Origin: DASSYK01 sp036258315
GTDB lineage: Bacteria; Actinomycetota; Thermoleophilia; Solirubrobacterales; 70-9
Reading direction: 5' to 3'
DNA: 64,000 nucleotides
NCBI GenBank assembly: GCA_036258315.1
Contig: DATADX010000029.1
Span: 45,690-109,689 of the forward strand
Both the position numbers and the translations under genes were made by a program. Of this stretch, positions 1 to 11,999 are shown piece after piece. Each line of letters starts with the position of its first letter. The first letter of the stretch is position 1. The notes under the pieces were generated by a model, which ran no database searches, was not told where the DNA came from, and worked only from the letters and a program-made list of their open reading frames with translations.

Positions 1-831
1 GGCGATTCGCGCTGCCACCATCGGGTCACGGAAGTTCTCCGTCCCGACCGCGACCACCCGCGCCCCCGCCCAGAGGAGCTCGGCCGCGTCCCGCCCCGTC
101 GAAACGCCGCCCATTCCCACGATCGGAACCGAGACCGCGGAGGCGACCTCACGGACCTGGTGCAGGGCGATCGCCCGCACCGCCGGGCCCGACAGCCCGC
201 CGCTCCCGCCCCCGAGCCACGACTCGCCGGTGCCCGGATCGGTCGCGGAAGCCCGCAGGGTGTTGATCAGCGAGACGGCGTCGGCGCCGCCCCGCTCGGC
301 GGCCTGCGCGACCGGGGCGGGGTCGGCGTTCGGCGTCAGCTTCACGATCAGGGGCTTCGCCGTCAGCGGCCGCAACCGGCCCAGCAGCCCCTCGGTCTCC
401 TCGGGAGACTCCCCGACGACCAGCCCCGACTTCACGTTCGGGCAGGAGACGTTGAGCTCGAGCGCCGCGACCTCGTTCCGCTCGCCGACGCGCTCGACGA
501 GGCGCCCGAACTCGTCCTGGCTCGTCGCCATCACCGACACGATCAGCGGCACCGGCAGCTCGGCGAGCTGGGGCAGGTCGGCCGCCAGGAACCCCTCGAG
601 CCCCTTGTTGGGAAGCCCGATCGAGTTGATCAGCCCAGCGGGCGTCTCCCAGAGGCGAGGTGGCGGATTGCCGGCGCGCGGCTCGGGGGTGATGGTCTTC
701 GAGACGAACGCCGAGAACGGGAACCGGTCGAGCAGCTCGTCCCCGAAGGCCCGCCGCGCCGCGACCGCGTCGAAGGTCCCGGAGCCGTTGATGACCGGAT
801 GCTCCAGTTCGATCCCGCAAAGGTCGATCAC
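1..831 (-). CDS. pyrD: Dihydroorotate dehydrogenase, catalytic subunit (partial, 3' end outside window)
   Basis: Oxidises dihydroorotate to orotate in UMP synthesis. Translation from a GTG at 831 gives VIDLCGIELEHPVINGSGTF, the typical start of class 1 enzymes. It continues with NSIGLPNKG, the substrate/FMN segment ELNVSCPNVKSG, KLTPNADP and a later VGMGGVSTGRDA phosphate-binding region. The start GTG overlaps the TGA of pyrK (GTGA, 828-831), so it is translationally coupled. The adjacent PyrK subunit makes this a class 1B, NAD-linked heterotetramer. The C-terminus lies beyond position 1. Confidence 0.93.
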   Translation of the reverse strand, partial: MIDLCGIELEHPVINGSGTFDAVAARRAFGDELLDRFPFSAFVSKTITPEPRAGNPPPRLWETPAGLINSIGLPNKGLEGFLAADLPQLAELPVPLIVSVMATSQDEFGRLVERVGERNEVAALELNVSCPNVKSGLVVGESPEETEGLLGRLRPLTAKPLIVKLTPNADPAPVAQAAERGGADAVSLINTLRASATDPGTGESWLGGGSGGLSGPAVRAIALHQVREVASAVSVPIVGMGGVSTGRDAAELLWAGARVVAVGTENFRDPMVAARIA

Positions 832-1699
832 AGCGCCTCGATCTCCTCGCCGCGCACGACCGGGCCGTCGACGCAGAGCCGCATGTAGCCGCCCCCCGCG
901 CGCGGCACCGCGCAGCCGAAGCAGGCCCCGTAACCGCATGCCATCGGGGCCTCCATCGCGAGCTCGCAGGTGACGCCGCGCTCGGCGCACAGGCGCCGGA
1001 CGGCCTCGAGCATCGCCGGCGGGCCGCAGGCGTAGACGGGGGCACTGGCGGCGTCGTCGCCCTCGAGCAGGACGGCGAGCAAATCGGTCACGTAGCCCCG
1101 ATGCCCCTGGTGGCCGTCCTCGGTCGCGATCCGAACCTCCGAGCAGCGGAACAGATCGAGGCCGCCGGACCGGCCTCGGTCGCGATACCCGAGCAGGACC
1201 CGGGTCGGAACCCCGGCCGCGGCCAGGCGCCGCCGCCACAGCGCCAGCGGCGCGACCCCGATCCCGCCGCCGACCAGGATCCCCCCCGCGGCTCCGGAAA
1301 CCAGCTCGCCGGGGGCCGAGAAGGGCCGGCCGAGCGGGCCCGTCGCCCAGAGCCCCTCCCCCGCCTCGAGCGCGCAGAGCCGCGCGGTGCCCGGCCCGAC
1401 GCCGTGGACAAGGAAGTCGAGCCGCACGCCGTCGGGCCCGCGGTCGCAGTCCGCGACCGAGAAGGCGCGCGCAAGGTAGGGGCGCCCGTCCGCCCCGCCC
1501 CAGCCGGACTCGGTGGCGAGCATGTAGAACTGCCCCGCCGCCGGCTCGGGCCCGCTTTCATCGCTGACCGAGAAGATCCGGTAGCCGCCGGACTCGACGT
1601 TCCCGGTCACCCTGCAGAGCCGGCGCCCGAACGGTGCCTTGGGCCTCGACTCGGGAGCACCACCCGATACCCCCGGACGCGGAGGCGAACTCCGCTCCA

Positions 1700-1700
<1 letters not shown>
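828..1700 (-). CDS. pyrK: Dihydroorotate dehydrogenase electron-transfer subunit
   Basis: A 290-residue FAD/2Fe-2S protein that passes electrons from PyrD to NAD+. The N-terminal half is a ferredoxin-reductase FAD barrel with RAFSVAD and GPLGRPF. The NAD-binding part carries ILVGGGIGVAPL and YACGPPAMLEA. The C-terminus holds the 2Fe-2S cysteine set in MACGYGACFGCAV plus a later cysteine in MRLCVDGPV. The ATG shares one base with the carB stop (TGATG at 1698-1702). The same frame stays open far upstream on the minus strand, but that part shadows carB. Confidence 0.93.
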
Positions 1701-4878
<3,178 letters not shown>

Positions 4879-4879
<1 letters not shown>

Positions 4880-5307
4880 CAGATCGCCACCTCCTCGCCC
4901 TTTGTGATCGCGTCCGCGACGCGCTGGGCGGCCTCGATGTCGAAAGAGCCCCACGCCCAGGCGACGCGACCGCCACGCAGGCGGGAAATCGCCAGAAGGG
5001 GGGAATCGATCGCCGCGCCGCTGTTTGCTCCCTTTCCGTGGATCCAGACCGAGCTGCGAACCACGTCAGGAGCGAGCTCAACGGCCTCCTCGAGATCAGC
5101 GCTGATCTCGTCGAACGCGGCGAGGAGATCGGTGACGTGCTCCTCGAACTGCCTGCGACCGATCACCCGCCCACCCGCCACCTCCGTGACAGGCGAGTGC
5201 CACTCGAGGTCCTCGGTGAAGAAGTCGTCGTAGCGCGAGACGAGCTCGCGGAGGTCTCGGTCGTTCCACAGGCGCCAGAACTCACGCGTCAGCTCGACGT
5301 TGGTCAT
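4879..5307 (-). CDS. SnoaL/NTF2-like protein inside the pyrimidine operon
   Basis: A 142-residue protein with the SnoaL/NTF2-like pattern: an N-terminal helix (FWRLWNDRDL), a strand pair with DDFFTEDLEWHSPV, GRRQFEEHVTDLLAAF, and a closing strand GGRVAWAWGSFD. No catalytic residue assignment is possible. It sits between carA and carB, overlapping carA by ATGA (5304-5307) and carB by TGATG (4879). It is therefore co-translated with the two carbamoyl-phosphate synthase subunits. This family is not a standard part of pyrimidine operons. A role in pyrimidine metabolism is only inferred from position. Confidence 0.8.
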
Positions 5308-6422
5308 CGCGCGACCTCCGCCAACTCCAGGAAGCGATCGAACAGGTAACGCGCGTCGTGCGGGCCTGGCCCGGCCTCGGGGTGGTACTGGACGGTGCAG
5401 CCGGGGACCTCCTTGAGGGCGAGGCCCTCGACCGTGCGGTCGTAGAGATTGAGATGCGAGAGCTCGGCCTCGCCGAAGTCGGTCCGCCAGCGAACCGGCT
5501 CGTCGCCCTCGATCGTGCCCTCCCCCCCGGGCCCGGAGACGGCGAAGCCGTGGTTCTGCGAGGTGATGTCGATCCGGCCCGTCTCCAGGTCCTTGACCGG
5601 GTGGTTGGCGCCCCGGTGGCCGAACGAGAGCTTGAAGGTCTCGAGCCCGACGGCGCGGCAGAGCAGCTGGTGGCCGAGGCAGATCCCGACGACGGGCACC
5701 TTGCCGACGACGCCGCGCACGTTCTCGACGACGTAGTCGAGGGCGCCGGGATCGCCGGGGCCGTTCGCGAGGAAGACGAGATCGGGACTGCGGCCGAGCA
5801 GCTGCGCTGCGGAGCTATCGCACGGCAGCAGCGTCACCCGGCAGCCGCGCTCCCGAAGCTGCCGGATGATCGATAGCTTGATCCCGGTGTCGATCGCGAC
5901 CACGTGAGGGCCGTCACCTTCGAGCTCGATCGGGTCGCGGGGGCCCACCTCCCTGGCGAGGTCGGCGCCCGCCATCGAGGGCTCGGCGGCGACGATCTCA
6001 CGGGCCTCGGACTCGACCAGCTCGACGGGGAAGATGCCCCCTCGCATCGCGCCACGGTCGCGGATGTGGCGGACGAGCGTCCTCGTGTCGACTCCCGTGA
6101 TCGCGGGCACGCCGCAGTCGGCGAGCCAGTCGAGCCAGCCGCCCTCGGCCGTGGCCGCGTCCTCGCTGTTCTTCGCCTCGCGCATCACGACGCCCCGGGC
6201 CTGGACGCGGTCGGACTCCATCGCGTCGGCCGAGACGCCGTAGTTGCCGATCAGCGGGTAGGTGAAGGTGATTATCTGGCCCGCGTAGGAAGGATCCGTG
6301 ACCGCCTCCTGATAACCGGTCATCGCGGTGTTGAAGACGACCTCGCCGGTCACCTGCCCGGGATCGCCGCAGAGCTCGCCGTCGAGCCGCATCCCGTCCT
6401 CCAGCAGGACGTAGCCGTTCAT
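5304..6422 (-). CDS. carA: Carbamoyl-phosphate synthase small (glutaminase) subunit
   Basis: A 372-residue glutamine amidotransferase that supplies ammonia to CarB. The N-terminal CPSase domain includes GEVVFNTAMTGYQEAVTDPSY. The class I glutaminase domain has the nucleophile cysteine in VVGICLGHQLL, SQNHGFAV, and the His-Glu pair in VQYHPEAGPGPHD. The start ATG at 6422 overlaps the stop of the isochorismatase-like gene (ATGA, 6419-6422). Length and order match functional CarA proteins. Confidence 0.95.
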   Translation of the reverse strand: MNGYVLLEDGMRLDGELCGDPGQVTGEVVFNTAMTGYQEAVTDPSYAGQIITFTYPLIGNYGVSADAMESDRVQARGVVMREAKNSEDAATAEGGWLDWLADCGVPAITGVDTRTLVRHIRDRGAMRGGIFPVELVESEAREIVAAEPSMAGADLAREVGPRDPIELEGDGPHVVAIDTGIKLSIIRQLRERGCRVTLLPCDSSAAQLLGRSPDLVFLANGPGDPGALDYVVENVRGVVGKVPVVGICLGHQLLCRAVGLETFKLSFGHRGANHPVKDLETGRIDITSQNHGFAVSGPGGEGTIEGDEPVRWRTDFGEAELSHLNLYDRTVEGLALKEVPGCTVQYHPEAGPGPHDARYLFDRFLELAEVAR

Positions 6423-7006
6423 GCCGGGGTCCTCCTCGCCTCGGCGCCCGGGTTCGGCGCGTACTCGAGGATCAGCTTCTGGATCGCCTTGAACTCGTCG
6501 CTGCCGGCGCGGCCGACGAGCTCGAACAGCGCCGTCTCGACGCTGGTGACGACGGCGCCGGCCTGCTCCATCTTGTGGAGGCCGACACGCCGCGAGTCCG
6601 GGAAGCGGGAGCCGACCGCGTCCTCGGCGACGTGCACCTCGGCGCCGTCCGCGAGCAGGTCGAGGACCGTCTGGTTGACGCAGACGTGGGTCTCGATGCC
6701 GCAGACGAGCGCCTGGTCGCGGCCGCCGAGGTCGAAGCCGTCGGCCTCGGCCGCGGAGAAGACGACCTTCTCGATCGGGTCGAAGTCCTCGGGCAGCAGC
6801 TCGGCGATCTCGGGGACGGTCCCGCCGAGGCCCTGCGGATACTGCTCCGTGACGACGATCGGAAGGTCAAGCGCCTGCGCGCCACCGACCAGTGTCGCCG
6901 CCGCCCGCGTGACCCGCTCGAAGTCGGGGAGCGCCTTGCGAAAGGCGTCCTGGACGTCGACCACGACCAGCGCGGCGCGCCCGGCCTCCAGCTTGCCGGC
7001 GCTCAT
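6419..7006 (-). CDS. Isochorismatase-like cysteine hydrolase inside the pyrimidine operon
   Basis: A 195-residue cysteine hydrolase of the isochorismatase fold. The Asp-Lys-Cys triad is visible: Asp in LVVVDVQDAFRK, Lys in DPIEKVVFSA, and Cys in CGIETHVCVNQTVLDL. The start ATG at 7006 overlaps the pyrC stop (ATGA, 7003-7006), and its own stop overlaps carA. Relatives include YcaC-like proteins, N-carbamoylsarcosine amidase and ureidoacrylate amidase. Carbamoyl- or ureido-compound hydrolysis would suit the context, but the substrate cannot be read from sequence. Confidence 0.88.
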   Translation of the reverse strand: MSAGKLEAGRAALVVVDVQDAFRKALPDFERVTRAAATLVGGAQALDLPIVVTEQYPQGLGGTVPEIAELLPEDFDPIEKVVFSAAEADGFDLGGRDQALVCGIETHVCVNQTVLDLLADGAEVHVAEDAVGSRFPDSRRVGLHKMEQAGAVVTSVETALFELVGRAGSDEFKAIQKLILEYAPNPGAEARRTPA

Positions 7007-8388
7007 CCCGCGACCCCCATCGCAAAGCTGCGCTGCCTGAAGGCGACCCGCCCGTCCGCGACCGTCATCAGCACCCGGCCGGTCAGCCGGCGGCCGGCGA
7101 AGCAGCTGTTCCCGGAGCGGGACTCGTAGCCCTCCTCGCCGACCACCCACTCGAGAGACGGATCGACCAGCGCGAGGTTCGCCCGCGCCCCCGCCTCGAT
7201 TCGCGGGGCGTCGATCCCGAACGGCTCGCCGCCACACGTAAGCTTCTCGACCAGCAGATCGAGCGCGATCGTGCCCGGGAGGACGAGCTCGGTGTGGAGC
7301 ACCCCGAACGCCGTCTCGAGACCGGTCACCCCCATCGCGGCCTGCTCGAAGGGAACCTCCTTCTCCTCGATCGCGTGGGGGGCGTGGTCGGTGGCGATGC
7401 AGTCGATCGTTCCGTCCCGGAGGGCATCGACGAGCGCCTGGCGGTCGTCCTCGGAACGCAGCGGCGGGTTCATCTTGAACCGGGCGTCAAGGCTGCGGAC
7501 CGCCTCGTCGGTGAGCGTCAGGTGGTGCGGGGTCGCCTCGCAGGTGACCCGGCCGCCGGCCGCCTTGGCGGCGGCGATCGCGTCCACCGAGGCGCGCGCC
7601 GACAGGTGCTGGACGTGGACCCGTGCCCCCTCATAAAGGGCGAGGGCGCAGTCGCGCGCGATCGTCGTCGACTCCGAGACTGCCGGGATCTCGGCCATGC
7701 CGAGCATCGCCGAGACCTCGCCCTCGTGCATCACCCCGTCGCCCGACAGGTCGGGGTCCTCCTCGTGGAGGGCGATGACCCCGCCGGCAAGCCGCTGGTA
7801 CTGGAGCGCGCGGCGCAGCACGCGGGCGCTCCGGATCGGCAGCCCGTCGTCGGAGAACCCGATCGCACCGGCGTCTCGGAGCTCGGCCATCTCGGTGAGC
7901 TCCTCGCCGGCCATCCCGCGGGTGACGGTGCCGACAAACCCGACCGGAACCGAGGCCTCGCTGGCCGCCCGCTCCCGGACCGAGCCCAGCACCGCCGCCG
8001 AGTCGATCGGAGGCGAGGTGTTCGCCATCGCGATCACGGCGCAGTAGCCGCCCGCGGCGGCCGCGCGCGTGCCCGTCTCGAGGTCCTCCTTGTGCTCCTG
8101 ACCGGGGACGCGCATGTGGACGTGGGGGTCGACGAAGGCCGGGAGCGCCAGGAGGCCCTCGCCGTCGACGATCTCGGCGCCGTCGACCTCGGGGGCGCCG
8201 TCGACCTCGGGGGCGCCGCCGGGCTCGGCCAGCTCGGCGATCTCACCATCGCGCACGACCAGGTCGCGGGTCGCGTCCAGTCCCGTCCGGGGGTCGAAGA
8301 GCCGGGCGCCCCGCACGATCAGCGCGGCGGGCCTGGCCCCCCGCGAGACCAGCCGGCGCGGCTCGGCGTTCGCAGCGGAACCGTTCAT
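7003..8388 (-). CDS. pyrC: Dihydroorotase
   Basis: A 461-residue amidohydrolase that cyclises carbamoyl aspartate to dihydroorotate. It carries the HxH metal motif in FVDPHVHMRVPG, the following EDLETGTRAAAAGG, the metal histidines in CEATPHHLTL, and the active-site segment IATDHAPHAIEEKE. This is the class I (long) type. The start ATG at 8388 overlaps the pyrB stop (ATGA). Near residues 58-69 a perfect 18-bp tandem duplication (8181-8216) repeats APEVDG, probably in a surface loop before the metal-binding strand. Confidence 0.95.
   Translation of the reverse strand: MNGSAANAEPRRLVSRGARPAALIVRGARLFDPRTGLDATRDLVVRDGEIAELAEPGGAPEVDGAPEVDGAEIVDGEGLLALPAFVDPHVHMRVPGQEHKEDLETGTRAAAAGGYCAVIAMANTSPPIDSAAVLGSVRERAASEASVPVGFVGTVTRGMAGEELTEMAELRDAGAIGFSDDGLPIRSARVLRRALQYQRLAGGVIALHEEDPDLSGDGVMHEGEVSAMLGMAEIPAVSESTTIARDCALALYEGARVHVQHLSARASVDAIAAAKAAGGRVTCEATPHHLTLTDEAVRSLDARFKMNPPLRSEDDRQALVDALRDGTIDCIATDHAPHAIEEKEVPFEQAAMGVTGLETAFGVLHTELVLPGTIALDLLVEKLTCGGEPFGIDAPRIEAGARANLALVDPSLEWVVGEEGYESRSGNSCFAGRRLTGRVLMTVADGRVAFRQRSFAMGVAG
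8181..8216. repeat. 18-bp tandem duplication inside pyrC
   Basis: Two identical head-to-tail 18-bp units. They stay in frame and duplicate six residues of the dihydroorotase N-terminal region. Confidence 0.85.
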
Positions 8389-9347
8389 GCCGGCTGCCCG
8401 ATCCGGGGCGGCTCGGCGGACGCGGGGCCCCGGTCGGGGCCGCCCCGGTCGCTGCCGGCCATCAGCTCGTAGAGGATCCCCATCCGGACCACCAGGCCGC
8501 TCTCGACCTGGGCGGTGATCAGCGACTGGGGCGAGTCGATCACCTCGGGGGCCAGCTCCACCCCGCGGTTGACCGGCCCCGGGTGCATCAGCAGCTGGCG
8601 GGGGGCGAGCCGTCGCGAGTCGATCTGATAGCGAGCCGCGTACTCGCGCAGCGAGGGGACGAAGCTCTCGCTCATCCGCTCGCGCTGCATCCGCAGCGCG
8701 TAGACGACGTCGGCCTCGCCGAGCCCGTCTAGCTCGTAGGTGACCTCGGCGCCGCTGGAGCGCTGGATGTCGCGGGGGATCAGCGTCGGAGGGCCGCACA
8801 GCGTCACCTGGGCGCCCATCAACTCGAAGGCCTGCAGGCAGGAGCGCGCGACGCGGCTGTGCAGGACGTCGCCGACGATCCAGATCCGCTTCCCGTCGAG
8901 CGAACCGAGCCGCTGGCGGAGCGTGAACACGTCGAGCAGCGCCTGGCTCGGATGCTCGTGCTTGCCGTCGCCGGCGTTGACCACCGATGCCTCGGTCCAG
9001 CGGGCGACGAGGTCGGCGGCCCCGGCGTAGGGCGAGCGGATCACGATGATCGCGGGGTCGTAGGCGGACAGCGTCGCGATCGTGTCCTTGAGGCTCTCGC
9101 CCTTGTCGACCGATGACCCCTGGGCCTTGATCGAGACCACGTCGGCGGAGAGGCGCTTCGCCGCGAGCTCGAACGAGGAGCTCGTCCGCGTGCTCGACTC
9201 GTAGAAGAGGTTCACGATCGTGCGCCCGCGCAGCGTCGGCACCTTCTTGATGTCGCGCTTGCCGACCTCCGCGAAGCTCTCGGCGCGGTCGAGGATGCGC
9301 TCGATCTCCTCGCGGGAGACCGAGGAGACGCTCAGCAGGTGCTTCAT
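8385..9347 (-). CDS. pyrB: Aspartate carbamoyltransferase catalytic subunit
   Basis: A 320-residue enzyme that joins carbamoyl phosphate to aspartate. The carbamoyl-phosphate loop is FYESSTRTSSSFE near residue 50. HPSQALLDVFT and the aspartate-binding HPGPVNRGVEL follow. No pyrI regulatory subunit is present nearby. The start ATG overlaps the pyrR stop (ATGA, 9344-9347). Confidence 0.95.
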   Translation of the reverse strand: MKHLLSVSSVSREEIERILDRAESFAEVGKRDIKKVPTLRGRTIVNLFYESSTRTSSSFELAAKRLSADVVSIKAQGSSVDKGESLKDTIATLSAYDPAIIVIRSPYAGAADLVARWTEASVVNAGDGKHEHPSQALLDVFTLRQRLGSLDGKRIWIVGDVLHSRVARSCLQAFELMGAQVTLCGPPTLIPRDIQRSSGAEVTYELDGLGEADVVYALRMQRERMSESFVPSLREYAARYQIDSRRLAPRQLLMHPGPVNRGVELAPEVIDSPQSLITAQVESGLVVRMGILYELMAGSDRGGPDRGPASAEPPRIGQPA

Positions 9348-9922
9348 CGCTCCTCCTCTCGGCTGGCTGCCGCTCTCTCCCCCGCCGGTGTGATCGCGAC
9401 CTCGTCGCGGCCGTCCGTCTCCTCGAGGCGGACGTTGACCCGCTCGCCCGGGGCAGTCGGCAGGTTCTTGCCGACGTAGTCGGGTCGGATCGGAAGCTCG
9501 CGGTGGCCGCGGTCGGCGAGCACGGCGAGCTGGACCCGGTCGGGCCGCCCGTAGTCGAACAGGGCGTCGATCCCGGCGCGCGCGGTGCGGCCCGTGTAGA
9601 GCACGTCGTCGACGAGGATCACGGTGCGGCCCTCGAGCTCGAAGTCGAGATGCGAATCGTGGACGACCGGAGCGGCGAGGTCACTGCGGTGGCGCCCGAC
9701 GTCGTCGCGGTAGAAGCTGATGTCGATGTCTCCGAGCGGGACGGCGGTGCCGCTCAGCTCGCCGACCAGCGCATGGAGGCGCTTCGACAGCACCGCCCCC
9801 CTGGTGTGGATTCCGACGAGGGCGATCCCATCGCCGTCATCGTTCTTCTCGACGATCTCGTGCGCGATCCGGACCAGCGTCCGCCGCAGATCGTCGTGGT
9901 CGAGCACGACCCTGTCGCTCAT
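9344..9922 (-). CDS. pyrR: Bifunctional pyr operon regulator / uracil phosphoribosyltransferase
   Basis: A 192-residue type I phosphoribosyltransferase fold. The PRPP motif is VILVDDVLYTGRTARAGIDA. IALVGIHTRGAVLSKRL and the C-terminal RPDYVGKNLPT are typical of PyrR. In this family PyrR binds pyr mRNA in the presence of UMP or UTP. It is the first gene of the operon and has a matching PyrR-binding hairpin directly over its own ribosome site. The ATG at 9922 is preceded by GGAAGGAG. Confidence 0.95.
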   Translation of the reverse strand: MSDRVVLDHDDLRRTLVRIAHEIVEKNDDGDGIALVGIHTRGAVLSKRLHALVGELSGTAVPLGDIDISFYRDDVGRHRSDLAAPVVHDSHLDFELEGRTVILVDDVLYTGRTARAGIDALFDYGRPDRVQLAVLADRGHRELPIRPDYVGKNLPTAPGERVNVRLEETDGRDEVAITPAGERAAASREEER

Positions 9923-9928
9923 CTTCGG

Positions 9929-9958
9929 CTCCTTCCCGGCCTCTCCGGACCGTGGTTA
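9929..9958 (-). promoter_or_regulatory. PyrR-binding RNA hairpin overlapping the pyrR ribosome-binding site
   Basis: The minus strand reads ACGGTCCGGAGAGGCCGGG followed directly by AAGGAG and the pyrR ATG. GGTCC-GGAGAG-GGCC closely matches the conserved PyrR-binding loop (TCCAGAGAGGCT type) known from Bacillus and mycobacteria. CGG-CC pairs with GG-CCG around a GGAGA loop. There is no terminator between the loop and the gene, and the Shine-Dalgarno lies on the 3' flank. This indicates translational repression as in mycobacteria rather than attenuation. Confidence 0.75.
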
Positions 9959-10013
9959 AAGGTGCCGCGCCAGCGTAGCAGCGCCCCTGGCGGCAGCCTG
10001 CGACGATCCGATC

Positions 10014-10883
10014 GTGAAGCCGCAGATTGCGGACGCGATCGAGCAGCATCGCGGCGCCGGGCGGGAGTTCGAGGCCGGCGGCATCCGCAGCTTCGTCCGC
10101 GAGCAGGGCGACGGCGAGCCGGTGGTACTGATGCACGGGATCCCGGTCAGCTCGTTCCTCTATCGCAAGGTGCTGCCGCTGCTCGCCGAGCGCGGGCTCC
10201 GCGGCGTCGCCTTCGACCTCCCCGGGCTCGGCCTGGCGGCGAAGCCCGATCACGTCGACTACACCTGGTCGGGGCTCGGCCGCTGGACCGGCGCCGCGCT
10301 CGACGCGCTCGGGATCGAGCGCTGCCACCTCGTCCTCCACGACATCGGCGGGCCGATCGCGCTCGAGTGGGCGCTCCGCGACCGCGAGCGGGTCCTGTCG
10401 CTGACCGTGCTCGACACGCTGATCGACGTCGAGGGCTTCCGGCGCGTCTGGACGATGGACCTCGCCGCCGCGCCCCTGATCGGGCCCGCCTGGGTCGCGG
10501 CGACGCGCCCACCCGTCGCCCGGTGGCTCTTCTATATGCAGGGGATCGCGGACCGCTCCGCCACGCCGGCGTACGAGGTCGACGCGCACCTGGCGCTGCT
10601 CCACCGCGACGGCGGTGACCGCAGCTTCCGGAGGATCGTGCGCGGCTTCGAGCGCACGGCCGAGAAGCAGCGGTTCTACACCGAGGGGCTGCGCGAGGCC
10701 GGCTGGCCGGCGACGATCCTGTGGGGCCGGCGCGACCCGGCGCTGGGCGGCGAGCACCGCCGCGCGTTCGAGCGCGCGCTCGGGATCGAGGCCGGCCTCG
10801 TCGACGCCAAGCACTTCCTCCCGGAGGACCAAGCACCGGCGGTCGCTGAGGCGATCGCCGGGATCGCGCGCCGCTCGGGTTAG
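10014..10883 (+). CDS. Alpha/beta hydrolase, haloalkane dehalogenase-like
   Basis: A 289-residue alpha/beta hydrolase starting at a GTG, divergent from pyrR. The oxyanion segment is VVLMHGIPVSSFLYRKVLP. The nucleophile elbow reads HLVLHDIGGPIALEWA, with Asp in place of Ser. This is the arrangement of haloalkane dehalogenases and epoxide hydrolases rather than lipases. A late ILWGRRDPALG would supply the acid and DAKHFLPED the histidine. The substrate is unknown. Its stop interlocks with the convergent RNase Z stop at 10880-10883. Confidence 0.85.
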   Translation: MKPQIADAIEQHRGAGREFEAGGIRSFVREQGDGEPVVLMHGIPVSSFLYRKVLPLLAERGLRGVAFDLPGLGLAAKPDHVDYTWSGLGRWTGAALDALGIERCHLVLHDIGGPIALEWALRDRERVLSLTVLDTLIDVEGFRRVWTMDLAAAPLIGPAWVAATRPPVARWLFYMQGIADRSATPAYEVDAHLALLHRDGGDRSFRRIVRGFERTAEKQRFYTEGLREAGWPATILWGRRDPALGGEHRRAFERALGIEAGLVDAKHFLPEDQAPAVAEAIAGIARRSG

Positions 10884-11878
10884 TCTCCCTCGCCGGCCGG
10901 GGCGGGCTCGAGCGCGGGGCTCTCCTGCTCCTCGGTGGCGCCGCCGACGCGCAGGCGGGGCTCGCCGCGCTCGGGGAACGGGATCTCGACGAGGTCGAAA
11001 TCGCGGACCGCGTAGACGTTCTCGAACGCGTCGCGCGCTTCCTCGAGCACGGAGGCGACGTGGTAGCGCGAGGAGATGTGGACCAGCGCGAGCATCTCGA
11101 CCTCCGCCGCGCTCGCCAGCTCGGCGGCCTGCCGCGCGGTCGAGTGGCCCGTCTCGGCGGCGCGCGCGAGCTCCTCGTCCGAGAAGGTCGCGTCGTGGAC
11201 GAGGAGCTGGGCGCGGTGGGCCGCGACGCGAGTCATCTCGGACGGAGCGGTATCGCCGCTGATCACGATCTTCCGCCCCTGGCGGGCCTCCCCCATCACC
11301 TGCTCGGGGCGGACCTCGCCCTCGGCTCCGGGGACCGGCTCGCCGCGCTGGAGCCGGCCGAAGTGGCGCGGGTCGGTGACCCCGAGCGCCCGTGCGACCT
11401 CGGTGTCGAAGCGCCCGGGCCGCTCCCCCTCCACGAACGCGTAGCCGTTCGCCGGCACCAGGTGCTCGACCTCGAAGGCGCGCAGCTCGAAGCCCTGCTC
11501 GTCGTGGGCCAGCGCCTCTCCCCCGTTCAGCTCGACCAGCTCGACCTCGTAGCGGATCCTGCCGAATATGCGGCGCAGCGCGTCGAACATCCCGTGCAGG
11601 CCCGGCGGACCGGCGATCCGCAGCGGCGCCCGGCGCTCCATCAGGTCGTAGGTCTTGAGCAGCCCCGGGAGGCCGAGGTAGTGATCGGCGTGATAGTGGC
11701 TGATCAGGATCTCGTCGACCTGGACGAGCCCCGTCGAGAGCATCATCTGCCGCTGCGCCCCCTCGCCGCAGTCGACCAGGATCCGGCTTCCGCCCGCCCG
11801 GATCAGCACGCACGCGGTCGCCCTCCGCGCGGTCGGCACGGAGCCGCCGGTGCCGTAGAAGACGACCGAGAGGTCCAT
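10880..11878 (-). CDS. rnz: Ribonuclease Z-type MBL-fold nuclease
   Basis: A 332-residue metallo-beta-lactamase-fold protein. The N-terminus VVFYGTGGSVPTARRATACV and the zinc motif ISHYHADHYLGLPGLL match tRNA 3'-processing endonuclease Z. Further ligands are in KIVISGDTAPS, VHDATF and LVHISSRY. The C-terminal 20-30 residues are acidic and Pro-rich, beyond the usual family end. It lies next to a tRNA gene that encodes no CCA end, a substrate type for this enzyme. Confidence 0.88.
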   Translation of the reverse strand: MDLSVVFYGTGGSVPTARRATACVLIRAGGSRILVDCGEGAQRQMMLSTGLVQVDEILISHYHADHYLGLPGLLKTYDLMERRAPLRIAGPPGLHGMFDALRRIFGRIRYEVELVELNGGEALAHDEQGFELRAFEVEHLVPANGYAFVEGERPGRFDTEVARALGVTDPRHFGRLQRGEPVPGAEGEVRPEQVMGEARQGRKIVISGDTAPSEMTRVAAHRAQLLVHDATFSDEELARAAETGHSTARQAAELASAAEVEMLALVHISSRYHVASVLEEARDAFENVYAVRDFDLVEIPFPERGEPRLRVGGATEEQESPALEPAPAGEGD

Positions 11879-11923
11879 CGCGAGCCCTAGCCTAGAAGCG
11901 ATCCCGACCTACACTGGTCGCCC

Positions 11924-11996
<73 letters not shown>

Positions 11997-11999
11997 CTC

